A DNA stretch of 64,000 nucleotides, taken from the NCBI RefSeq assembly GCF_013155275.1, contig NZ_JABJXS010000001.1, positions 248,001 through 312,000 on the forward strand, read 5' to 3'. Positions 54,101 to 61,070 of the stretch are shown here, piece after piece. The position numbers and the translations under genes were made by a program. The stretch is from Brenneria sp. hezel4-2-4. Lineage in GTDB: Bacteria; Pseudomonadota; Gammaproteobacteria; Enterobacterales; Enterobacteriaceae. Below the pieces are notes generated by a model. It saw nothing but the letters and a program-made list of their open reading frames with translations, was not told where the DNA came from and did no database searches. Position 1 is the first letter of the stretch; the number at the start of each line of letters is the position of its first letter.

Positions 54101-56470
54101 TTCCGGGTTATCAGTCCCTTGCTGCGCAGGAACTTGAGGCAACGCAGACTGCTCATTTCGTACGTTCGTGGTTTCGGCATTACGGCTTCCTTCAGTTGGT
54201 TCCGGTGGCAAGCGGACGCCGTAGCCATCGCCGACCGGTTCGATAGTCGCGCCAGGTACTTTCGCCCATTGCGTGGCGCGTGCCACCCGCTCGCTGGAAT
54301 AGGGCTTGTTGCCCGCGAACAATTTCAACTGACCGACCGGCTCCCCACGGGCATAGGCTTCCGTCTGTCCATCTACAGGCACACCACCGATGCGATGGCG
54401 ATTATCTGGTAGACCAGCAGGAGCTTCACTGTCAGCCCCCATCGCTTCGGTAAATTCCCGTGTCTGCCGCTGGGCGCGCGCCTCGCCCTGGCTGAACTGC
54501 GGCGGCTGCGCCGTCTGCCCTTCGTCGATCGTCGGCGCGCCAGCGAAGATGATGTTTTTGTCTTCAATGGCATTCGTTGGCACCGTTTCGCCCTCGATGG
54601 TACGGGCGGCCCGGCCGACTTCGTTACCGCCTGCGGCGGCGCGCTCCGCGGGGATGTACTGCTGTCCGCGCACCTGTTCGCCAGCATCAAATTGCGGTCC
54701 ATCACCAGCCTGAACCTCATCGACTACCTGGCGCACCTCTCCCGGCATGGCAATAACGAAGGTTTGCCCCGGCGATGGCAGACGCGGGTGACGCGCGGCG
54801 ATAATCTGCTCTGCGCGCTCCAGCGCCGCCAACTCTTCCGGCGTGTAACCCTGGTCGCCCTGATCTATTTGCTGGCGAATTAGCTCGTCGGCGGTCGGTG
54901 CTGGCTGCTGCTCGGCCAATGCCTGCTGAACTTCATTATCTTCAGCAAACCCCTGAATGCGCGGATCCTGGCGGAGATAGGCGGGAGTATCACGGAATTC
55001 ATCGATACGACTTTGCGGCGTGCCGGCAACATTCTCCGGAGCGAACTGCTCGCCCGCTGGCTCGGCCACCCCGGCGACAGTCCCGTTTCCCGCCAGGGAG
55101 TCACTTGTCGCAGGCTCTGGCACCTCGCCACCGACAAGTTGCTGCCCATCTGTGGGCTGATTGGCATCACTAGATTGCGGGGTTTCTTGCTGCTGACCGG
55201 ATCGCCCGCGCGCGCCGCCCACCGCACCAATTGCACCGCCCATACCGGCGCCAACCACCGCGTTGTTCGCCCCGATTTCAATCACGTCCTTCATCGGGTC
55301 AATATTCTGCCCGACCGTATCAATGAGCTGCTGGTTTTGGGCGTAGCGTTGGCCGGCCCCCTGCGCAAACTCCGTTGCCCCCTCCACCGCAGCGCCGGTT
55401 GCCATTCCAGACAGAACACCGGATGCAGTCCCCTTGCTGGTCAATAATTTGAGTAATGTATGGTCACCCAATGTTGATGCGGCGATATTGATAGCCAGCA
55501 GACGAGGATCGCCGGTTACTGCGCTGGCCGCCTGATCTGCTACCTGATTACGGGCTAAAGCCAGCTTTTGGCTATCGGATAAGGCTACATTGTTGGGATC
55601 GGCATCAATACCATTAAACGCCGTCTGGAAAGTCGGACTCTGCATGAGTTCGTTAAATGACAGGCCATTAATCTGCTCACGCATATCAATACCGCCAGAT
55701 CCTTGAGCGGTGCCAGCCATTGCGCTAACAAATGTTGTTTTGCCTGCAACGGCGGCGGCGCGATCGGCTGTCTCTTTTGCAATCTGCCGGGCGGCTTCTT
55801 CCGGCATCGTCTTGCTCAGTCGATTAAAGACGGAATGCTCAGCCATTTCTCTGGCGGCACTGGCACCCAACTTCGATAGCGCACCGCCTGTAATAATCTG
55901 AGCAACCGGAGGAACCGCATTCATAAACCAGGCGTCTTTATCAAAGAGCCCAGCACCTGCTTTAAGATTGCCATCCTTATCGCGTTCAACAAACGGCATT
56001 GCCGCCGCTTCTTTGGCGCCGTCACTGTAGGTATCTTTGATTACTTTTGAGGCGCCGCCGGCCAGTTCGCCAACTTTCCCAATCACAGCATTACCAACAG
56101 AAGATAACGGGTTACCCGCATTATCGCGCATGACCTGTACCATTTCGTTGCTCAGGCCAAGAGGATTAGGGTTATCCGCCGCCGCTTCAGATACTTTTTG
56201 ATCGATAGCCTGATTACCCGCGCGAAACATCTCACTTCCCGCATTAATCATATCCAGCGGAACTGTTACGATGGCTTTACCGATATCACCCAGCGTCACG
56301 CCCGGGTCTTTCTGCACAGTTTTGCGGCCATAGGCTTCGCGGGCTGCCCTGACCTGTTCCCAGTCAAAACCCGAACTGCCAGACTCGCCTGGTTGCCGGA
56401 TGTTAAGCGTTTCTCTATTACCGTTGTTTTGTTGGTCTTCCGGGCGTTGCTGCTGCGGATCATAGGCCAT
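48164..56470 (-). CDS. Giant phage polyvalent protein with zincin, LPD-type and nuclease-like regions
   Basis: This single frame of 2768 residues is the largest gene in the window. Seen in order: a Gln/Gly-rich start; helical and Gly/Ala-rich segments to about 420; a long Pro/Gln/Glu-rich low-complexity region (about 420-700); two copies of a 43-residue module near 713-757 and 835-877; an LPD5-like region (about 940-1100, GGWGRTVKTIKGMANDLLSG); a zincin-like HEWFH at 1271-1275; a second LRHEIIAHHGL at 1537-1547; a barnase/ColE5-like nuclease region (PBECR type) at about 1716-1830; and a helical C-terminus (2300-2768) resembling LPD38. Family: polyvalent proteins, delivered with phage DNA. Domain numbers are from memory. 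Confidence 0.8.
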   Translation of the reverse strand: MAYDPQQQRPEDQQNNGNRETLNIRQPGESGSSGFDWEQVRAAREAYGRKTVQKDPGVTLGDIGKAIVTVPLDMINAGSEMFRAGNQAIDQKVSEAAADNPNPLGLSNEMVQVMRDNAGNPLSSVGNAVIGKVGELAGGASKVIKDTYSDGAKEAAAMPFVERDKDGNLKAGAGLFDKDAWFMNAVPPVAQIITGGALSKLGASAAREMAEHSVFNRLSKTMPEEAARQIAKETADRAAAVAGKTTFVSAMAGTAQGSGGIDMREQINGLSFNELMQSPTFQTAFNGIDADPNNVALSDSQKLALARNQVADQAASAVTGDPRLLAINIAASTLGDHTLLKLLTSKGTASGVLSGMATGAAVEGATEFAQGAGQRYAQNQQLIDTVGQNIDPMKDVIEIGANNAVVGAGMGGAIGAVGGARGRSGQQQETPQSSDANQPTDGQQLVGGEVPEPATSDSLAGNGTVAGVAEPAGEQFAPENVAGTPQSRIDEFRDTPAYLRQDPRIQGFAEDNEVQQALAEQQPAPTADELIRQQIDQGDQGYTPEELAALERAEQIIAARHPRLPSPGQTFVIAMPGEVRQVVDEVQAGDGPQFDAGEQVRGQQYIPAERAAAGGNEVGRAARTIEGETVPTNAIEDKNIIFAGAPTIDEGQTAQPPQFSQGEARAQRQTREFTEAMGADSEAPAGLPDNRHRIGGVPVDGQTEAYARGEPVGQLKLFAGNKPYSSERVARATQWAKVPGATIEPVGDGYGVRLPPEPTEGSRNAETTNVRNEQSALPQVPAQQGTDNPEAVQPDEGGDPVQRTGMASVAGQPAAGGRTDVLPVGAAADGDASLTGELKLYAPGQPYSNERVAKASRWAKMPGATVEPVGNGYGVRLPATDTVATGKRGPKLTDFGEEIKGAAKHRWGQFSSAMERSDTDDDIKAQPLSKIFPHPEYEKMAEDGVDNHTLAALAVLRGQIPNKPSSPYKVGGWGRTVKTIKGMANDLLSGNISRETFRQHMQSRPALSRTLSSIDLVSKFPPSEMREASRYRVDHGRFTKFEGKDYPDGKEFYTLVRPDGRSSGITADSMDKFLPKAQTYIKMAIGAKGEAGGKQSKIETFVRRADGQIFLGYKGGAGVLPLKSGFKNAGEARAYLQNNRPELEEKLEKLRKISREEQRNPENRKRVGPSPRKGDISPEQFTEKFGFRGVQFGNYVEGARRQTDLNEAYDALSDLADVVNVPAQALSLNGELGLAFGARGKGGKGAAKAHYEPDEVVINITKAKGSGTLAHEWFHALDNYFGQANRNGHDNAGRGDAYQTRDRFLHGNVRIEVREAFRDVMKAVGDSGMTKRASVLDEARSKAYWSTDIEMAARAFEAYAKDKAASKGITNDYLVNIRDPEASDPDTHAYPTKAEMDGGIRQAFDNLFKTLKTRETDKGVAFYSRESDNIGVRGAGTDIGGGNIIHDGSFSRDGSKPAQGMTRDRVQLASDLFVSNLNGAAKIKVKAVQTQAEAAAMMPNGIPAEFGTVHAIYQPELSRVILIADNIANPCELRAKLRHEIIAHHGLASVIGDVEYDRIMRVLHQTRDSKNKTIQDVWRQVEQSYGQESLETQANEFLAHMAERTELTGLGAVWDRFVSMLTAALRRSGIINAGINVTPTEIRSILRTITGRFQKTAMYANEQPGTRAYEDTFSRADALYSQSNDNVDPLKPLTAEAEQYRADLDKAMRSLKSGDMSIKIGRTPPVLRALGAPNLNMVISRDTVRKATNGVKHDVPMDVIERLPELMHDPVAVYRSATQDNAVVVLLEASDANGNPVVSAVHMNATLKRIDVNRIASVYGTVGGMVKIQGMEDAGLALYRREKENPDNPHSQGLRLPKEERSYQGSEPSSGTTQGLQLPQRGSPDVGSDKNILSSDDIRKNKALYSRSGNPTMDAETSRKMGFNVEKGWFDKAKDFYQIATDKDKTELKQWWSETFRKLNTKTFDGLAPLKYAEDAAGKSDATVSGYTAARMSAGSGSVTAAVLEHGLVRYNKAEGITERIPGTGKADSLMGILDGLGNHRENFLKWIAGHRSERLMAEGRENNFTADEIAYMKTLNQGNEKLFADQKKKYDAFIKSILDFQQDTGLIDPESRATWEDAWYLPYFREAENGETHGPWTTRGIANQSSTVRKLKGSELTIKDPIENLFNYVAKSVDASMKNEAMRRSVVNLVDTGMLEVIESPNKMDYQRIGKNVVKVYVDGLEQLVQVNDPDLYLAFTMIDLERSNSVFMRAARQAKRVLTIGTTSMPDFIIRNFMRDSLHSWAINKDGFKAVRSSWEGLRKAMKTDDTLVDMMFAGATFGGGYVNVYDPAGTAANIRRVLRRKGYNDSQIREFESTIVRSSKEVLGKLETGWDKYRKVSEGAENANRVATYDAAIKAGKSRAQAAFEARDLMDFSMMGASKVIIGLTDVVPFLNARLQGMSKLGRAIAEDPREVLKRGGYIAGLSLSLLAMNWDDERYEELPDWDKNAYWHAWLPGGQHIRFPKPFEIGLMFGTLPERFVRTLGGEETPGKFGKVMARNFAETMAFNPIPQVVKPIAEAYVNYDFFRGGPIENMADQNLLAEARYNDQTSLMMRAIGEATGMSPKMLDHVVQGYTGTLGAYVLGATNIMARQFGDNGETPALRLDELPVIKSFLRGSDPAKSTQFADDFYQMMTKANQINSTINAYRKRGQVDDANELLEENRSILAQRKKLTNTQKVVRQLNDRIEMVRIDRTLSADEKRVRIDHMMAQRNKLYSQAVERVNPYFE

Positions 56471-56487
56471 TGCTGACTCCAGAATGT

Positions 56488-56552
56488 GGGCATAAAAAAA
56501 CCGAGTCAGCCCTTTAGGGCGTAACTCGGTATCTTTGGGGAATTTAGCGCGT
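56488..56552 (-). terminator. Phage terminator module, copy 1
   Basis: Between the 441-residue gene and the giant gene: a CCGAGT / ACTCGG stem with inner GCCC / GGGC is followed on the minus strand by seven T and ATGCCC. Upstream of the stem on the minus strand lies ACGCGCTAAATTCCCCAAAG plus ATACC. The shoulder and the T-run end are shared with copy 2 at 63846-63907, although the hairpin sequences differ. Confidence 0.8.
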
Positions 56553-56572
56553 TATAAATAGGGATGGAAGCG

Positions 56573-57898
56573 TCACCGCTGATTAAAATCTTTCATCTGC
56601 CTCAACTGGTTGGCAATAGCAGAATCACCACTTTGTGCTGCTGGCTGCTGCACCTGTTGCTGCTTATTCCCCGATGCTGATTGCTTATACTGCGCAAAAA
56701 ACGCCATATCGTCGGGATTATTTGGATCGGGAGCCTCGCCAAACTGCTGTTGATACTGCTGGGCGAACATCTGGAATTCCGGATCTTGCGTAGCACTCTG
56801 CGGCTGAACTTGTCCGTATGATTCCCTTACTTGCTGCTCCAGTTGGTCATATTGCGCATTGATCGCCGCCATAGCCTGCGGATCTTGCGCTAATGGGTCT
56901 GCCAGTGCTTTGGCTCTTGCCTTTCCAACATCCAGCAAATCTTTACGCAGCCCTTTCGCTTCTTCACGCACTGCGGCTTTATCTGGCGGATTGACCATGT
57001 TATTGATGAACTGTGCGCGGCCGCCATGATTTAGCTGACCGACCATCTGTCCGTAACCGCGAACTTCATCCATCAATCGTGTGACAGGGATTGGCGCTAT
57101 AGTATCCTGCGGGTCAGATGAACCATATCGAGTCATAGGCTTGAGCGCTGCCGAGCCGTCGCTGTATGTGACTTTCAAGGTTGGGATTACGCGCTGACCA
57201 TCTTCAGTTAGACCTATGTGAGCAAGCTCCTTGCCCTTGATGGTTAAACCAGTAGCCGGATCTTTATCACCGATACCACGTTGAATATGAGGCGATAACA
57301 CTTCATTGACGGCGCGGATCGCTGCTGGATCGTTGTAATCCATATTACCATTAATAACCGCAGGCATAATTCGGTTGATTTCCATGACGTTCTTGATGGC
57401 CTTTTCGCCAAAGAAGCGCTTGGGATGAAGAGAGTTATCCGGTGAAATTTGCTTGTAGAGATCGGGATCAATGTTTCCCGTTTTTTCAAGTTGATCATAT
57501 AGCATTTTTACTGCCGGCATTTCATCTTTAAGGCGCTGATCCCTCTGCTCCTGGTTCATTTTGTAGTTGTATTCATCTTTGCGCATCTTCAGCTCTTGGG
57601 CGCGCATACCCAAACCGGCCCGTTGAATGCCCAACTGTTGCTGTTCCAGTGTTTGCCGTAAACCAAAACGGCGAGCATCTTCTTTGTCCAGATTCGTCTG
57701 TCTCTCAAAATTACGACTATCAGTTTCCTTACCATGATCGAACTGCTCACGCGCTAAACCAAACCGCCGATCTGAATCCTGCTGTTGCTGCTGAACCTGC
57801 AAGCGCCGTAACTCCGATTCTTCTCGACGGTTAATGGCCGCATCTGTGGTATTGAATCCCGCCAAGAATCCATCAGCCAATCCTCTTAAATCTGCCAT
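56573..57898 (-). CDS. Candidate phage ejection/internal virion protein, coiled coil
   Basis: The 441-residue protein was not assigned to a named family. Residues 25-135 are Gln/Arg/Glu-rich and predicted coiled coil (RRLQVQQQQQDSDRRFG). The middle is mixed alpha/beta (AVKMLYDQLEKTGNIDPDLY). The C-terminal third is Gln-rich (YQQQFGEAPDPNNPDDMAFF, then KQQQVQQPAAQ). The position directly before the giant protein is where podophages keep internal virion (gp14-16-like) proteins. The role is inferred from position and composition. Confidence 0.65.
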   Translation of the reverse strand: MADLRGLADGFLAGFNTTDAAINRREESELRRLQVQQQQQDSDRRFGLAREQFDHGKETDSRNFERQTNLDKEDARRFGLRQTLEQQQLGIQRAGLGMRAQELKMRKDEYNYKMNQEQRDQRLKDEMPAVKMLYDQLEKTGNIDPDLYKQISPDNSLHPKRFFGEKAIKNVMEINRIMPAVINGNMDYNDPAAIRAVNEVLSPHIQRGIGDKDPATGLTIKGKELAHIGLTEDGQRVIPTLKVTYSDGSAALKPMTRYGSSDPQDTIAPIPVTRLMDEVRGYGQMVGQLNHGGRAQFINNMVNPPDKAAVREEAKGLRKDLLDVGKARAKALADPLAQDPQAMAAINAQYDQLEQQVRESYGQVQPQSATQDPEFQMFAQQYQQQFGEAPDPNNPDDMAFFAQYKQSASGNKQQQVQQPAAQSGDSAIANQLRQMKDFNQR

Positions 57899-57907
57899 AA
57901 TGCCCCC

Positions 57908-58300
57908 TTAAAAAAACCGGCTGGCCAGCAGGCCGATAGCCGCGCCGATACCCATACCGATAGGCCCGCCCCATGAACCGGCTGTTGCTCCGGTCGCCGC
58001 ACCCGCGCTCGCTCCACCGGCTGCGGCTGCCGTCCCTGCTCCGGCGGCTGCACCGGCCCCCGCACCTGCTGCTGTACCTGCGGCGGCACTCCCCGCGCCT
58101 GCGGCCGCACCATACCCGGCGCCAATGGCTGCACCAGTGCCGGCACCCATGCCAACCATTTGCATCTGCCCCTGCTTTTGAGCTGCCTTAATTTGCTCAT
58201 TGGCGGCCTCTCGCTGTTGTTCCAGCTCGGATGCCTGTTGCATGCCCTGTAACGCCTGCTGGCGTGTCTGTGCCGCGATATCAATTAACCCGTATGCCAT
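57908..58300 (-). CDS. Glycine-zipper phage virion protein
   Basis: The 130-residue protein has a Gln/Glu-rich helical start (QQALQGMQQASELEQQREAA), then an extreme Ala/Gly segment (residues 50-120, GTGAAIGAGYGAAAGAGSAA and onwards). It ends in a hydrophobic helix IGMGIGAAIGLLASRFF. Gly-zipper segments of this type insert into or span membranes. It may be part of the ejection channel. Start and stop overlap neighbours by 1 base and 9-base spacing, respectively. Confidence 0.65.
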   Translation of the reverse strand: MAYGLIDIAAQTRQQALQGMQQASELEQQREAANEQIKAAQKQGQMQMVGMGAGTGAAIGAGYGAAAGAGSAAAGTAAGAGAGAAAGAGTAAAAGGASAGAATGATAGSWGGPIGMGIGAAIGLLASRFF

Positions 58301-58680
58301 TATGAATCACTCCCAATGTCCAGAAGGCTACGCAACGACGTCGAACCGCCGGTCAAAATGCTCATTTGCCGATCGGTTTCAGCCTCACGAACGCCATTTT
58401 TCGCGCCAGCCGTTGCCAGTGCTGACTTCAACCCCAGGCTGTTATCCTCACTATTAGTCTGTGACGAGGCGCCATAACGAGCCTGCTGATTTGCAGCGCC
58501 AACCGTTGCCGTATTGAGTGCCTGCGTCTGGGTGGCGTCAGTACGGGCAAGTTGGTTGTTCATCAGTTCCCCGCTGGTTGACATCTCCATCAACTCTTGC
58601 AGTTTGGGATAATATCGATTCACCCAGTCCGCATATTGCTGCCGGGTAATACCGGCAAACGTATCTGATGCATAGCCCAT
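58300..58680 (-). CDS. Small phage virion-associated protein (unassigned)
   Basis: The 126-residue protein starts MGYASDTFAGITRQQYADWV. It is helical, Gln/Ala/Thr-rich, with no cysteine and no membrane segment. Its stop overlaps the start of the next gene by one base, and it follows the 221-residue gene by 8 bases. Composition and packing suggest a structural or ejection protein. No homologue was recognised. Confidence 0.6.
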   Translation of the reverse strand: MGYASDTFAGITRQQYADWVNRYYPKLQELMEMSTSGELMNNQLARTDATQTQALNTATVGAANQQARYGASSQTNSEDNSLGLKSALATAGAKNGVREAETDRQMSILTGGSTSLRSLLDIGSDS

Positions 58681-58688
58681 GAATTACC

Positions 58689-59354
58689 TCAATATTTCAA
58701 GTTGGAATAGTTGTTTCCATTCCATGAATTGTTACCGCTTAGCCCGCCATATACACCGCTTGATGATGCTGTCGGCGTAGTCGTTTTTGCATCTGACAAG
58801 CCATACGTCCTCGCTGCTGCGCCGCCCAGCGCGCCAACCAATCCTTGCGTCGCTTGCGTCTTGGCTAATGAGTTTTGCGCGTCAGATATCGCCTTTTGCT
58901 GAGAAGCGGCCGCAATGCTCTGATACCCTTGCAAGGCTTCGGCCTTCTGACCTGCTCCCATAGCTTGAATATCCTGCAATCCGGCGACATATTTATTCTG
59001 CTGATCGGTCTGCGCCCGGCTGGTTGCGTCAATAGTTCCTGATACCTGGTCTTCCGTCAGATCGCTTAACGCCGACTGGAACTTACCGCTGCTGGGATCA
59101 ACGCCGGCAGACGCTAATCCGGATGCAGCCTGCTGTCTGGCGTGGGAGAATTCCTGCTGATAGCCCAGATTGACATCACCCGCGATGTTGTCGTATTTCT
59201 GTTCGTCATTCAGCGCATCGACCTTTTCCATGAACAGGTTTTCGTAAGGTTTCAGTTCGCTCTGATAGAGATCCCACTGTTGCCTTGCTACATCCGCAGC
59301 GGCATGCTGCTGGGATGTTTCCTTAATCTCGTTACTACCCTTGCTACCGCCCAT
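58689..59354 (-). CDS. Phage virion/ejection protein (unassigned)
   Basis: The 221-residue protein is Gln/Ala/Ser-rich and mostly helical (YQSELKPYENLFMEKVDALN, then ARQQAASGLASAGVDPSSGK). It ends in a Gly/Asn/Ser-rich flexible tail YGGLSGNNSWNGNNYSNLKY. Its composition resembles podovirus internal proteins such as T7 gp14 or P22 gp7, but no motif proves it. It is 8 bases from the next gene. Confidence 0.6.
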   Translation of the reverse strand: MGGSKGSNEIKETSQQHAAADVARQQWDLYQSELKPYENLFMEKVDALNDEQKYDNIAGDVNLGYQQEFSHARQQAASGLASAGVDPSSGKFQSALSDLTEDQVSGTIDATSRAQTDQQNKYVAGLQDIQAMGAGQKAEALQGYQSIAAASQQKAISDAQNSLAKTQATQGLVGALGGAAARTYGLSDAKTTTPTASSSGVYGGLSGNNSWNGNNYSNLKY

Positions 59355-59362
59355 TGTTCACC

Positions 59363-59728
59363 TCATACCGGTATCTTGAATGTCATTGATCCCTCTTCAT
59401 CAGGTAATCGCTCAAAGCCTAATTTCTCCGCAATCCGAATGAAGCCCTTTCGCGCAGTATTAAATTCAATCCATCGTCCGCCAGCCATCCGGGTAAGTGT
59501 TTTCACCTCATCCAAATAGCGGGAAATACTTTCCGGTTCCTCACTGACCGCCAGCCAGATAAAAACATAGGGAACCCCGTTCCTCATTTGTGGGCGTAAC
59601 ACTATTCGCCCCCGATCAGTACCAAAGCAAAACGCCTGCTTTTTACGGCAGGCGCTTTGGATTTTGGTAAGCAACTCAGGTTCTCCGACATCGGCAGATA
59701 CCTGATTTATTAACTGTTCGATAGACAT
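59363..59728 (-). CDS. Phage GNAT-like small protein
   Basis: The 121-residue protein has an acetyltransferase-like end: TLTRMAGGRWIEFNTARKGF followed by IRIAEKLGFERLPDEEG, with the final strand MTFKIPV. This matches the last helix and strand of the GNAT fold, in which the sequence xxxGF follows an alpha helix. The N-terminal half lacks an obvious acetyl-CoA P-loop. It starts directly after the stop of the 258-residue gene. The role in the virion or host is unknown. Confidence 0.55.
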   Translation of the reverse strand: MSIEQLINQVSADVGEPELLTKIQSACRKKQAFCFGTDRGRIVLRPQMRNGVPYVFIWLAVSEEPESISRYLDEVKTLTRMAGGRWIEFNTARKGFIRIAEKLGFERLPDEEGSMTFKIPV

Positions 59729-60505
59729 TTACGCTTCCAGGTCATACGGTACGGGGTAATTGGTGGTGTCGATCAGATAAAGCAACGTAGTTCCGGTGTT
59801 ATTGTAGATATATGGATAACGTTCCCATCCTCCTGTTAAATCAATCCCAACAGGCACACCAGTCAATGTTACTGTGCTGCCTTTCATCCATGCGCAAACT
59901 TGAAAGTGATAACCCATGACCTCCCCGGTATTCTCTTGTCCGTCATTAAGATATTCCGAAGCCATCTGCCGATGAGTAGATTGCGCAACAGCATATTTAG
60001 AATCTGTATAGGCCGTTGATATTTGATAAGGAGTAAAACCTACAGATGGACTATATGCTGGTTTGCCTGCCGGTATCTCAATAACATCAGTGATATTCAA
60101 TATGTGCCATGAGCTATCGAATATTAGCCCGTAGTTGGGTTTAAATAACTGTAATCCTGACTTCCCTTGCCAGTTCGGTGTAACACGAGCAAACACATAA
60201 ACTTCGATATACTGACCAGACTGAATAGACAGGTCATGCCACATGCAGAGATTTCCCGACAGATCTACCGTACATCTGGCGTCCCATCCTTCAGTGTGAA
60301 TGGCGAAAAGCAAATCTCCGTATTCCCCAATACGTTTTTGAAAATTGAATAGCCGCCGGCTACTTATCGCTTTCATGCCCCTCGTATAATAAATCCAACT
60401 ATCAGCAGATGTGATCTTTATGCTTTTAAGCAATACGTAAGGTTTGTCTTCATTGGTAATTTGCAATGTTCTGCTGTTATTAAAAAGCTGGACACCCGCC
60501 GGCAT
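59729..60505 (-). CDS. Phage tail-associated protein with MPAGVQ start
   Basis: The 258-residue protein was not recognised. It is rich in Tyr, Trp and beta structure (SADSWIYYTRGMKAISSRRL, LQLFKPNYGLIFDSSWHI), in line with a tail-tip or receptor-facing role. The N-terminus MPAGVQLFNNSRTLQITN resembles that of the next gene (MPAGLQIWSPD), suggesting a shared attachment motif as in DUF6453-type tail proteins. Start and upstream stop overlap by one base. Confidence 0.6.
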   Translation of the reverse strand: MPAGVQLFNNSRTLQITNEDKPYVLLKSIKITSADSWIYYTRGMKAISSRRLFNFQKRIGEYGDLLFAIHTEGWDARCTVDLSGNLCMWHDLSIQSGQYIEVYVFARVTPNWQGKSGLQLFKPNYGLIFDSSWHILNITDVIEIPAGKPAYSPSVGFTPYQISTAYTDSKYAVAQSTHRQMASEYLNDGQENTGEVMGYHFQVCAWMKGSTVTLTGVPVGIDLTGGWERYPYIYNNTGTTLLYLIDTTNYPVPYDLEA

Positions 60506-61068
60506 TACACCACCCCATAAACAATTCTATGTCCGCCAATAAAAATCCATGAATAATCGCCTAATACATTATCTCTCCATCCTGACAGATAACGATAGCT
60601 GAGCGTCGTGCCTTCTATTACAACATCCGGTTCACAAAAACTGCGAAATGGGCCTGGAAAGTCACTTGGCCCAGCATCAAAACTCATTGTTGCACCATTG
60701 GAGTAATATCTTATGCCCTCCTTTATTGCACACTCTGCGGCATTAATACCTTGAGAATTTAGCCATTGATAAGCGGCATTTTGGGTAGATATAGCATTAT
60801 TGAGATAGTTATATTCATTAAGAGAAATATTGTAAAAAGGCTTTCCATAGGCGAATTCCGGTACAATTATGCTGCGCCAACTAAAAATATCATCACTGTT
60901 GTATCCCTGTCCGGCCAATTCGCTCGGCATTTTGTCCCATGAATTAGGAGCCATCCATACCCCCGTTTCAATTTCTCCCAAAATATTCAAGCAGCGATTA
61001 GTTATGTCGATCACCGCTTCGCTGGGATCTATCGCGTCAGGGCTCCAGATTTGCAGACCAGCAGGCAT
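60505..61068 (-). CDS. Phage tail-associated protein with MPAGLQ start
   Basis: The 187-residue protein starts MPAGLQIWSPDAIDPSEAVI and ends with beta-rich, Trp/Tyr-rich sequence (WRDNVLGDYSWIFIGGHRIV). It lies 2 bases after the DUF1983 protein and overlaps the following gene by one base. The MPAG(L/V)Q start shared with its neighbour suggests the two are fused or diverged versions of one tail-associated module. Confidence 0.6.
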   Translation of the reverse strand: MPAGLQIWSPDAIDPSEAVIDITNRCLNILGEIETGVWMAPNSWDKMPSELAGQGYNSDDIFSWRSIIVPEFAYGKPFYNISLNEYNYLNNAISTQNAAYQWLNSQGINAAECAIKEGIRYYSNGATMSFDAGPSDFPGPFRSFCEPDVVIEGTTLSYRYLSGWRDNVLGDYSWIFIGGHRIVYGVV

Positions 61069-61070
61069 TT

